From Candidatus Methylomirabilota bacterium (GTDB lineage Bacteria > Methylomirabilota > Methylomirabilia > Methylomirabilales > JACPAU01): a stretch of DNA of 5,863 nucleotides. The stretch is from positions 1 to 5,863 of the forward strand of contig JAHFDC010000065.1 of the NCBI GenBank assembly GCA_023249205.1, written 5' to 3'. The position numbers and the translations under genes were made by a program. Shown here in pieces: positions 1-5,829 of this stretch; the first letter of the stretch is position 1, and the number at the start of each line of letters is the position of its first letter. The notes beneath the pieces were generated by a model. It did no database searches. It was not told the origin of the DNA and was given only the letters and a program-made list of their open reading frames with translations.

Positions 1-432
1 GAACTCCAGGTTGATCAGGCCGCCGTACAGGACGCTGGCGAGAGCCGCCATCGCCAGCCCGCCCCGCCTCCCGAGCAGGGTGGCGGCGGCGAAAATGGGG
101 AAGATATAGACGAAGGTGAACGGACTGTCCCTGCCCCCCGAGACATGGACCAACCCGGTGCTCACGACGATGTCCACGGCCACCTGGCAGGAGCAGAAGA
201 AGACCAGGTTCCTGATCCGGGGAAGGGCGACCGCGTACAGGAGGCTCAGGAGGAAGACGAAGGCGATGATGGCGAAGAGGGGCTCGGGGGGGAAGGGGGG
301 CTCGGTCCGGAGCTGAATCACCACCGCCGAGCCCAGGAAGAGGCCGACCACGGCCAGGCGGAGGCCGAGCAGCCACTTCAGGCGCGTCAGCATCTCATGC
401 CTGGAGGTCCCCAGGTCCTTCGGCATTCCCAT
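1..432 (-). CDS. pilS: PilS-like sensor histidine kinase, N-terminal membrane domain (3' end outside window)
   Basis: An open frame of 144 codons, translated by hand, starts with ATG at 432 and runs off the window at base 1 with no stop. It is the amino-terminal part of a sensor kinase. What is visible is membrane sensor only: after a short basic start come about five hydrophobic segments, near residues 20-41, 52-70, 76-98, 104-120 and 124-141. The stretch GGRDSPFTFVYIFPI (residues 99-113) fits the GG..SPF..LY pattern of PilS-type kinases. The HisKA and ATPase domains would lie outside the window. In this family PilS senses pilin or membrane state and phosphorylates PilR, a sigma54 activator of pilA. 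It follows pilC by 69 bp, as in Geobacter and Myxococcus clusters. The start is uncertain: ATG 432 has a G-run only 3 nt upstream, while ATG 426 (third codon) has it at a better 9 nt; ATG 393 is also possible. The PilS call rests on position and the membrane motif, since no kinase motif is seen. Confidence 0.85.
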   Translation of the reverse strand, partial: MGMPKDLGTSRHEMLTRLKWLLGLRLAVVGLFLGSAVVIQLRTEPPFPPEPLFAIIAFVFLLSLLYAVALPRIRNLVFFCSCQVAVDIVVSTGLVHVSGGRDSPFTFVYIFPIFAAATLLGRRGGLAMAALASVLYGGLINLEF

Positions 433-451
433 CGTCCCCCCGAGACCAGAT

Positions 452-472
452 GAGGCGGCCGCTGGCCGCCTC
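452..472 (-). other. GC-rich hairpin between pilC and pilS
   Basis: A perfect 9-bp inverted repeat (arms GAGGCGGCC and GGCCGCCTC on the minus strand) around a 3-nt loop lies in the 69-bp gap between the pilC stop and the pilS start. No T-run follows on either strand, so it does not look like an intrinsic terminator. It could protect the 3' end of the upstream message, or reduce read-through into the sensor kinase gene. The repeat is seen directly; the role is inferred. Confidence 0.6.
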
Positions 473-501
473 TCCGGCAGGGCCCCCCGCGGCGGGCGCC
501 G

Positions 502-1713
502 CTATTTGCCGATGACCGTGATCAGCTTGAAGATGGGGAGGTACATGGCGATGACCACGCCGCCGATCACGATGCCCAGGAACACCATCAGCATCGGCTC
601 CAGCAGTGAGGTGAGGTTGCTGACGGCCACGTCCACCTCGTCATCATAGAAATCGGCAATCTTGCTCAGCATCGCGTCCAGCGCCCCCGTCTGCTCCCCG
701 ACGGCAATCATCGAAACGACCATGGGCGGGAAGACGCCGGAGGCTTTCAGCGGCTCCGCGATGGTCTTCCCCTCGGCGATGCTGGCGCGGGTCCGCATCA
801 CTGCTTCCTCGACGATCTTGTTCCCCGCGGTCCGCGCGGTGATCTCCAGGCCGTCCAGGATGGCCACCCCGCTGGAGATGAGGGTTCCCAGCGTCCTCGT
901 GAACTTGGCCACCGCGACCTTACGGATCAGCTCCCCAATGACCGGCAGCTTCAGGAGCAGCGCGTCAATGACCTTTCGGCCGTTGGGCGTCTTGTAGTAG
1001 AAGCGGAGCCCCAGGACGGCCCCCGCCAACACCCCCGCGAAGATGTACCAGTAGGTCCGGGTGATGCGGCTGGCCTCCAGGACGATCTGGGTGGGGAGCG
1101 GGAGGCTGGCCCCGAACCCTTCGAACATGGACTTGAAGGTCGGGATGACGAACAGCAGGAGGAATATCACCACCGAGATCGCGACCGTCATGATGACGCT
1201 GGGGTAGATCAAGGCCGACTTGACCCGGCGCTTGAGCTGCATGGCCTTCTCGATGTAGGCCGCCAGCCGGTTCAGGATGGTGTCCAGGATACCCCCCGCC
1301 TCCCCGGCTTCCACCATGTTGCAGTAGAGCTGGCTGAAGACCTTGGGATGCCTCTTCAGGGCGGCCGCGAACGTGGCCCCCCCCTCCACGTTCTGCCGGA
1401 TGTCCTGGAGCGCCTTCTTGAAGCCCTTGTTGGGCTGCTGGATGGCCAGGATCTCCAGGCACTGCACCAGGGGGAGCCCGGCGTCAATCATGGTGGCGAA
1501 CTGCCTGGTGAAGACGGCGATGTCCTTGTCCGTGACCCCCCCCACGAACCCGAAAAGTGTGAACTCGACGTCCTTGGCCTTCTGCTTGACGGTGGTGGCC
1601 AGGATCTGCTGCTTCCGGAGCTGAGCAACCACCGCCTCCCGGTTGGGCGCATCCATCTCCCCGGAAATGGTTTGCCCTCCCCGGGTCCGTCCCGCGTACG
1701 CGAACATCGGCAT
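502..1713 (-). CDS. pilC: Type IV pilus inner-membrane platform protein PilC
   Basis: The 403-residue protein belongs to the PilC/GspF family and has its usual length. In the inner membrane it forms the platform through which the PilB and PilT motors drive pilin addition or removal. A short N-terminal region (FAYAGRTRGGQTISGEM, starting at residue 4) precedes two T2SSF repeats, about 66-190 and 271-393. Each carries the duplicated signature: GEAGG at 137-141 and GEQTG at 339-343. Hydrophobic segments are near 168-191, 221-240 and 371-393, giving the three-helix topology of the family. The first large cytoplasmic domain contains the expected FTRQFATMIDAGLPL stretch. The start at 1713 is supported by a GGAGAGGA ribosome-binding site at 1721-1728, 7 nt upstream. 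It begins 42 bp after pilT and precedes the pilS-like gene, so it is very probably in the same operon. Nothing is missing or disrupted. A GspF of a type II secretion system is the main alternative; the adjacent pilT makes PilC far more likely. Confidence 0.96.
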   Translation of the reverse strand: MPMFAYAGRTRGGQTISGEMDAPNREAVVAQLRKQQILATTVKQKAKDVEFTLFGFVGGVTDKDIAVFTRQFATMIDAGLPLVQCLEILAIQQPNKGFKKALQDIRQNVEGGATFAAALKRHPKVFSQLYCNMVEAGEAGGILDTILNRLAAYIEKAMQLKRRVKSALIYPSVIMTVAISVVIFLLLFVIPTFKSMFEGFGASLPLPTQIVLEASRITRTYWYIFAGVLAGAVLGLRFYYKTPNGRKVIDALLLKLPVIGELIRKVAVAKFTRTLGTLISSGVAILDGLEITARTAGNKIVEEAVMRTRASIAEGKTIAEPLKASGVFPPMVVSMIAVGEQTGALDAMLSKIADFYDDEVDVAVSNLTSLLEPMLMVFLGIVIGGVVIAMYLPIFKLITVIGK

Positions 1714-1720
1714 GGCGTGC

Positions 1721-1728
1721 TCCTCTCC
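1721..1728 (-). promoter_or_regulatory. Ribosome-binding site of pilC
   Basis: GGAGAGGA on the minus strand sits 7 nt before the pilC ATG. It is a strong purine-rich Shine-Dalgarno match and decides the start at 1713 over the second ATG two codons later. Confidence 0.8.
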
Positions 1729-1730
1729 CC

Positions 1731-1747
1731 GCGCCCGCGCGGGGCGC
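1731..1747 (-). other. Hairpin in the pilT-pilC gap
   Basis: GCGCCC and GGGCGC form a perfect 6-bp stem with a 5-nt loop just upstream of the pilC ribosome-binding site, inside the 42-bp gap. No T-tract follows, so it is not an intrinsic terminator. It may stabilise processed mRNA ends or modulate pilC translation; that is inference, and in GC-rich DNA short stems of this size also arise by chance. Confidence 0.4.
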
Positions 1748-1755
1748 GCTCCCGC

Positions 1756-2850
1756 CTAGCGTCGGGCGGCAACCGCGGCGCCGGGCTGGGCCCGCTGGGT
1801 CATCTGCATCAGCTCGTCGGGGCGCGTCGTGGCCGCGAGGGCCTGCTCCAGGGAGATATTCCGCTTCAGGAAGTGGTCCAGGAGGGATTGGTTCTGCGTC
1901 ACCATCCCGAACTTCTCCTGGCCCGTTTGCATGGTCGAATAAATTTGGTGGACCTTGTCCTCCCGGATCAGGTTCCGGATCGCCGCGTTGGGCACCATGA
2001 TCTCCAGGACCAGGACCCGCCCCTGCCCGCTCGTCTTGGGGAGCAGCGTCTGGCAGACCACCCCCTCCATGACGAAGGAGAGCTGGGCCCGCACCTGGGG
2101 CTGCTGGTGCGCCGGGAAGACATCAATGATCCGGTTGATGGACTGCTCCGCCGAGTTGGTGTGGAGGGTGGCGAAGACCAGGTGGCCGGTCTCGGCGATG
2201 ACGAGGGCGGCCTCGATGGTCTCCAGGTCCCGCATCTCTCCGATCAGGATCTTGTCCGGATCCTCCCGGAGGACCGACTTGAGGGCGTTCTTGAAGGAGA
2301 AGGTGTCGCTGTGCAGCTCCCGCTGGTTCACGATGCACTTCTTGTGCTGGTGGACGAACTCGATCGGGTCCTCGATGGTCACGATGTGCTCCTGCTTCTC
2401 GCTGTTGATCTTGTCAACCATCGTGGCCAGCGTGGTGGACTTGCCGGAGCCGGTCGGCCCCGTCACCAGGACGAGCCCCTTGGGCTTATTGCAGAGCTCC
2501 TCCACGATCTTGGGCAGCCCCAGCTCCTGGAACGTATGAATTTTGGTCTGGATGGTCCGGATGGCCACCGCCACGGCCCCCCGCTGCAGGTAGACGTTGG
2601 CGCGGAAGCGGGCCAGCCCCTTGACACCGAAGGAGAAGTCCAGCTCCCGGTTCTCCTCGAACTTGTGCTTCTGGGCATCGGTGAGCATGCTGTAGGCGAG
2701 GGCCTTCGTCTCGGCCGCCGAGAGCGGATCGGCGCCCATGGGGTTGATCCGGCCGTCGAGTCGCACCATGGGGGGGACCCCCGTGGTGATGTGAAGGTCG
2801 GAGCCCCCCTTGCCCACCAACTCCTTGAGCAACTCGTGGAGGTTCGGCAT
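1756..2850 (-). CDS. pilT: Type IV pilus retraction ATPase PilT
   Basis: The 364-residue hexameric ATPase of the secretion superfamily has the normal PilT length and powers pilus disassembly and retraction (twitching, DNA uptake). The N-terminal PAS-like domain is about residues 1-110, with LHELLKELVGKGGSDLHIT at the start. The RecA-like core shows Walker A GPTGSGKS (131-138), an Asp box TIEDPIEF (158-165), Walker B ILIGEMRD (201-208, with Glu205) and a His box GHLVFATLHTN (222-232). The PilT-specific motif AIRNLIRE (290-297), required for retraction in studied PilT proteins, is intact and separates it from PilB. The tail after about 350 is Ala/Arg/Gln-rich and probably disordered. The start is firm: an in-frame stop lies 57-59 nt upstream, with no ATG, GTG or TTG between, and AAGGGAG lies 7 nt before the ATG. 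It follows pilB by 74 bp. PilU is the alternative paralogue, but the complete AIRNLI motif and position next to pilB favour PilT. Confidence 0.97.
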   Translation of the reverse strand: MPNLHELLKELVGKGGSDLHITTGVPPMVRLDGRINPMGADPLSAAETKALAYSMLTDAQKHKFEENRELDFSFGVKGLARFRANVYLQRGAVAVAIRTIQTKIHTFQELGLPKIVEELCNKPKGLVLVTGPTGSGKSTTLATMVDKINSEKQEHIVTIEDPIEFVHQHKKCIVNQRELHSDTFSFKNALKSVLREDPDKILIGEMRDLETIEAALVIAETGHLVFATLHTNSAEQSINRIIDVFPAHQQPQVRAQLSFVMEGVVCQTLLPKTSGQGRVLVLEIMVPNAAIRNLIREDKVHQIYSTMQTGQEKFGMVTQNQSLLDHFLKRNISLEQALAATTRPDELMQMTQRAQPGAAVAARR

Positions 2851-2871
2851 CCCTCCGCTCCCTTTCCCCGG

Positions 2872-2888
2872 CGGGCGGTGCGCGCCCG
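2872..2888 (-). other. Hairpin in the pilB-pilT gap
   Basis: CGGGCG and CGCCCG form a perfect 6-bp stem with a 5-nt loop in the 74-bp gap between pilB and pilT. No T-run follows. The same gap has an orphan Shine-Dalgarno-like stretch (GGGAGGTAGGAG) right after the pilB stop, with no start codon suitably placed behind it. The hairpin may separate the translation of the two ATPase genes; this is inferred and the structure is modest. Confidence 0.4.
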
Positions 2889-2924
2889 GCCGCGAACGCC
2901 CAGGCCTTTTCTCCTACCTCCCGG

Positions 2925-4628
2925 CTACGATCCGCTCGTGACCCGCATGATCTCCTGGATGGTGGTGACCCCCTCGCGGAGCTTCTGGAGCCCTGCCTCC
3001 CGGAGGGTTTTCATCCCGTTCGCCCGGCCCAACTCCCGGAGCTCCGCGGCGGAGGCCCCCTGGAGGACGCCGTCCTTGAGCTGCTCGGTGATAATCATCA
3101 CCTCGTAGATCGCGATCCGCCCCTTGTACCCGGTCTCGCTGCAGGCCATGCACCCCTTCCCCTTGAAGGTCTTGATGGCCTTGGCCTCCTCCGCGGAGAA
3201 GCCGAGGTCCACCAGGGCGCCCCGGGGGAGCGGGACCTCCTCCTTGCAGGCAGCGCAGATCTTCCGACAGAGGCGCTGGGCCATGATCAGGTTGGTGGAG
3301 GCGGCCACCAGGAACGGCTCCACCCCCATGTTCAGGAGACGGCTGACCGTGCTGGGGGCGTCGTTGGTGTGCAGGGTCGAGAGGACGAGGTGCCCGGTAA
3401 GGGCCGCCTTGATGCCGATCTCCGCCGTCTCGTAGTCCCGGATCTCACCCACCATGATGATGTCCGGGTCCTGGCGCAGGAAGGCGCGCAGGGCCGCGGC
3501 GAAGTTCAGGCCGATCTCGGCCTTCATCTGGACCTGGTTGATGCCCGGGAGGTTGTACTCCACGGGATCCTCGGCGGTCATGATGTTGGTCTCGGTGGTG
3601 TTGAGGCGGTTGAGCGCCGAGTACAGCGTGGTGGTCTTCCCGGAGCCGGTGGGCCCGGTCACCAGGACCATGCCGTAGGGGGCCAGGATGGCCTTCTCGA
3701 AGTCCTCCCGGGCCTTCGGGTCGAACCCCAGCCGGCTCATGTCGAGCTGCAGGTTGGACTTGTCCAGGAGCCGGAGGACCACCTTCTCCCCGAAGATGGT
3801 GGGGAGGGTGGAGACGCGGAAGTCCATCTCCCGCTGCCCCATCTTGATCTTGATGCGGCCGTCCTGGGGCAACCGCCGCTCGGCGATGTCCAGCTGGGAC
3901 ATGATCTTCAGCCGGGAGGTGATGGCGGCGCGGAGCTTCATGGGGGGCTGCATCACCTCGTACATGACCCCGTCAATCCGGTAGCGGACCCGGAACGACT
4001 TCTCGTAGGGCTCCACGTGGATGTCGGAGGCCCCCTTCTTGATGGCGTCGGTCAGGATCAGGTTCACCAGCTTGACCACCGGGGCATCCTCGGTGGCCTT
4101 CTCCAACTCTGCGGTGTTGATCTGCTCATCCGCCTCTTCGACCTGGCTCACATCGCGGTCGTCGAAGTCCTTCATGATATCCTGCACGATCCCCGCCGAG
4201 TCGTAATACTTATTGATCGCGTTCTTGATGGAGGATTCCGCCGCGACCACCGGCTCCACCTTAAAGCCGGTCATGAACTTGATGTCGTCAATGGTGAAGA
4301 TATTGGAGGGATCGGCCATCGCCACCGTGAGCACGCTTCCCGTCCGGTTGATCGGGACGACCATGTGCTTCTGGGCGATCTCACCGGGGATGAGCTTGAT
4401 GACGCCGGAATCAATCTCGAAGTGCGAGAGGTTGATGGATGGCACCCCGTACTGCTTGCTGAGAAAGGAGGTGATGTCGTCCTCGCTGATGTACCCTAGC
4501 CTAACCAGGTGAGAGCCGAGGCGGCCGCCCTGGCCATCCTGCTGCTGGAGCGCCTTCTTCAGTTGCTCCTCGGTCAGCAGGTTCGCCTTGACCAACATCT
4601 CGCCAAGGCGGCTGGTCCCTGTAGCCAT
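2925..4628 (-). CDS. pilB: Type IV pilus extension ATPase PilB (GspE family, with MshEN domain)
   Basis: The 567-residue cytoplasmic hexameric ATPase drives pilin polymerisation through PilC and has typical PilB length. The N-terminal MshEN domain (about 1-145) contains two tandem 24-residue motifs starting RLG at 7-30 and 36-59 with a 5-residue spacer, the pattern that binds c-di-GMP in MshE and some PilB proteins. A linker rich in acidic residues (about 150-180) leads to the N2 domain (SDIHVEPYEKSFRVRYRIDG, 201-220). The core has Walker A GPTGSGKT (325-332, Lys331), Asp box AEDPVEY (352-358), Walker B IIMVGEIRD (390-398, Glu395) and His box GHLVLSTLHTN (412-422). The zinc motif is Cys458-x2-Cys461 with Cys493-x2-Cys496; Cys454 is an extra nearby cysteine. 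The start is set by GGAGGT 9 nt upstream. It is the first gene after a consensus-like promoter in the aroE-pilB gap and is followed by pilT. GspE is the alternative, but the pilT-pilC-pilS context indicates PilB. Confidence 0.97.
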   Translation of the reverse strand: MATGTSRLGEMLVKANLLTEEQLKKALQQQDGQGGRLGSHLVRLGYISEDDITSFLSKQYGVPSINLSHFEIDSGVIKLIPGEIAQKHMVVPINRTGSVLTVAMADPSNIFTIDDIKFMTGFKVEPVVAAESSIKNAINKYYDSAGIVQDIMKDFDDRDVSQVEEADEQINTAELEKATEDAPVVKLVNLILTDAIKKGASDIHVEPYEKSFRVRYRIDGVMYEVMQPPMKLRAAITSRLKIMSQLDIAERRLPQDGRIKIKMGQREMDFRVSTLPTIFGEKVVLRLLDKSNLQLDMSRLGFDPKAREDFEKAILAPYGMVLVTGPTGSGKTTTLYSALNRLNTTETNIMTAEDPVEYNLPGINQVQMKAEIGLNFAAALRAFLRQDPDIIMVGEIRDYETAEIGIKAALTGHLVLSTLHTNDAPSTVSRLLNMGVEPFLVAASTNLIMAQRLCRKICAACKEEVPLPRGALVDLGFSAEEAKAIKTFKGKGCMACSETGYKGRIAIYEVMIITEQLKDGVLQGASAAELRELGRANGMKTLREAGLQKLREGVTTIQEIMRVTSGS

Positions 4629-4637
4629 GAACCGAAA

Positions 4638-4643
4638 ACCTCC
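4638..4643 (-). promoter_or_regulatory. Ribosome-binding site of pilB
   Basis: GGAGGT on the minus strand is a strong Shine-Dalgarno match, 9 nt before the pilB ATG. Part of it (4640-4643) can pair with an upstream CTCCG (4662-4666) in the leader, so access could depend on RNA folding. The pairing is short and only a suggestion. Confidence 0.8.
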
Positions 4644-4690
4644 GGCGATGCGCTCGCGGATCGGAGCCGGGCGGGCGCCATGGGGGGGGT

Positions 4691-4721
4691 ATTATAGGCC
4701 CCGCGGTTCCGCCGCTGTCAA
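4691..4721 (-). promoter_or_regulatory. Consensus sigma70-type promoter for the pil operon
   Basis: On the minus strand TTGACA (4716-4721) and TATAAT (4691-4696) match the housekeeping sigma consensus at all 12 positions, separated by 19 bp, which is longer than the 17-bp optimum. The -35 box overlaps the last sense codon and the TGA stop (4718-4720) of aroE. Transcription would begin around 4683-4685, leaving a leader of about 55 nt before pilB. AT-rich hexamers are otherwise scarce in this DNA, which makes a chance match unlikely. The start site is predicted by spacing only. Confidence 0.8.
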
Positions 4722-5584
4722 GAGCGCGCGAGCTCCTGCGCGAGGGCCGCCCGCATCACCTCCAGCGGTGCTTCCGCGCCCGCGAAGAGGCGGAACGCGG
4801 CGGCCCCTTGGTGCAGGAGCATCCCGAGCCCGTTCAGCACCCGGCACCCCTTGCTCCGCGCAACCCGCAGCAGGGCAGTCTCGGGGGGCCGGTAAATCAG
4901 GTCGCAAACCAGTGTCGTGGGCCTCAACCCATCCAGGTCCAGCGGGAGCGTTTCACCCGGGGCGAGGCCAACCGACGTGGCGTTAATCACGACATCAGCC
5001 GACCTGACGGCCTCGGCACCCCCGGGGGATTGCAAGGGTAGTGCCAGGAATTGACACCTCAGGAAGCGCCCGTAAAGGCTTGCCACCAGGGCTTCTGCCC
5101 TCCCCGGGGACCGGTTCGCCACACGGATCTCTGCCGCCCCGTGAGCCGCCAGGGCGTAGGCGACACCTCTTGCCCCGCCCCCTGCCCCCAGCAGGAACAC
5201 CCGGGCCCCCCGCGGGTCCACCCCCCCCTCCTCGCGCAGGGAGGTGATGAATCCCTCCCCGTCCGTGTTGTGCCCGACCAGGCGCCCCTCCCGCGGGACG
5301 ATGGTGTTGACCGCCCCGATCCCCTCCGCCTCGGGGGAGAGGGCGTCCAGGTGAACCCGGATCGCCTCCTTGTAAGGCACCGTCACGTTCGCGCCCGCGA
5401 AGTTCTCCATCCCGCGGAAGGCCGCGGTGGCGGCGGCCAGCCCGTCAGGCGGGAGCGCCCAGGGGAGGTACACGTAGGGGAAGGCCAGCGCGGCGAAGGC
5501 CGCGTTGTGCATGGCGGGGGAGAGGGTGTGCGCGATCGGGCGGCCCAGGATGAAGCAGAGCCGGGTCGCCCCCGTGATCCCCAT
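4718..5584 (-). CDS. aroE: Shikimate dehydrogenase (NADP+)
   Basis: The 288-residue protein catalyses NADPH-dependent reduction of 3-dehydroshikimate to shikimate, the fourth step of the chorismate pathway, in the cytosol. Length is normal. The substrate domain shows GRPIAHTLSPAMHN (14-27; Thr20 and Ser22 in the shikimate-binding loop), NVTVPYKE (66-73) with catalytic Lys72, and GHNTDGEGF (104-112) with catalytic Asp108. The Rossmann domain has the glycine loop GAGGGARG (133-140), the NADP-selecting NRS-type motif (157-159), NATSVGL (201-207), CDLIY (227-231) and the C-terminal NGLGMLLHQGA (251-261, Gln259). The start is supported by AGAGGG 8 nt upstream. The gene ends inside the -35 box of the pilB promoter. 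It is transcribed in the same direction as the pil genes, so read-through could add to their expression, but no functional link to pili is evident. A quinate/shikimate dehydrogenase (YdiB-type) is possible but less likely given the NADP-type motif. Confidence 0.96.
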   Translation of the reverse strand: MGITGATRLCFILGRPIAHTLSPAMHNAAFAALAFPYVYLPWALPPDGLAAATAAFRGMENFAGANVTVPYKEAIRVHLDALSPEAEGIGAVNTIVPREGRLVGHNTDGEGFITSLREEGGVDPRGARVFLLGAGGGARGVAYALAAHGAAEIRVANRSPGRAEALVASLYGRFLRCQFLALPLQSPGGAEAVRSADVVINATSVGLAPGETLPLDLDGLRPTTLVCDLIYRPPETALLRVARSKGCRVLNGLGMLLHQGAAAFRLFAGAEAPLEVMRAALAQELARS

Positions 5585-5592
5585 GCGGTACG

Positions 5593-5598
5593 CCCTCT
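5593..5598 (-). promoter_or_regulatory. Ribosome-binding site of aroE
   Basis: AGAGGG on the minus strand lies 8 nt before the aroE ATG and supports that start. I see no convincing -35/-10 pair directly upstream of it. Confidence 0.65.
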
Positions 5599-5690
5599 AG
5601 TCTAGCTCCAACGAACTACACCTCGCATTGCAGCCGAGCCGCGGGTGGCGCCGGGCGCTGCCCCCGAGCGGCCGGGCGGAGTGGGACCCC

Positions 5691-5734
5691 CTCAGCCTCC
5701 TTTCGCAATGCAGCGCATTGCGGAAGGGGGTGAG
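5691..5734. repeat. Long imperfect palindrome, REP-like hairpin
   Basis: The left arm (5691-5710) pairs with the right arm (5716-5734) around a 5-nt loop. The inner 12 pairs (5699-5710 with 5716-5727) are perfect except for one T/G, and the stem continues outwards with few irregularities to CTCA and TGAG termini. It sits in a non-coding gap of 245 bp. The form resembles extragenic palindromic (REP) elements or a bidirectional stem-loop at a gene end. No T-run follows on either strand, so a classical intrinsic terminator is not supported. The pairing is seen directly; the REP assignment is inferred and needs other copies in the genome. Confidence 0.55.
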
Positions 5735-5829
5735 CGGGTGACGGAGCCCGGCCGCGAGTGGGGCACGCCGGCGACAGGACCCGCGGCAGAACGGTCTGAG
5801 ACGATTGGGTCAGATGAGTTCGACCGGCA

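Larger units (their letters stand above)
5585..5829. other. Non-coding gap upstream of aroE
   Basis: This gap of 245 bp holds the aroE ribosome-binding site, the long palindrome described separately, and a near-repeat of the palindrome core: 5623-5634 matches 5703-5714 at 11 of 12 bases. I find no tRNA, no recognised riboswitch and no protein-like reading frame. A plus-strand frame at 5645-5833 is open but rich in Gly, Pro, Glu and Arg and has no recognisable motif. Confidence 0.5.

Noticed and set aside
145..453. Plus-strand frames at the left edge (from 116 and 145)
   Set aside because: The minus strand here encodes a convincing multi-pass PilS-type membrane domain; the plus frames are Glu/Gly/Arg-rich shadows.
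452..472. Rho-independent terminator between pilC and pilS
   Set aside because: The stem is perfect but no T-run follows on either strand, so only a hairpin is reported.
965..1462. Minus-strand frame of 165 codons inside pilC
   Set aside because: It is an out-of-frame shadow of pilC with Gly/Pro/His/Arg-rich composition; the pilC frame has all family motifs.
1348..3108. Long plus-strand open frame of 586 codons antisense to pilC, pilT and pilB
   Set aside because: It is opposite three well-supported genes. Its Leu/Gly/Asp/His-rich composition is what the complement of GC-rich codons gives, and it has no recognisable motif.
3369..4499. Plus-strand open frame of 376 codons antisense to pilB
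   Set aside because: It is a mirror frame of the conserved pilB core, with low-complexity Leu/Gly/Val/Asp/His composition and no domain signature.
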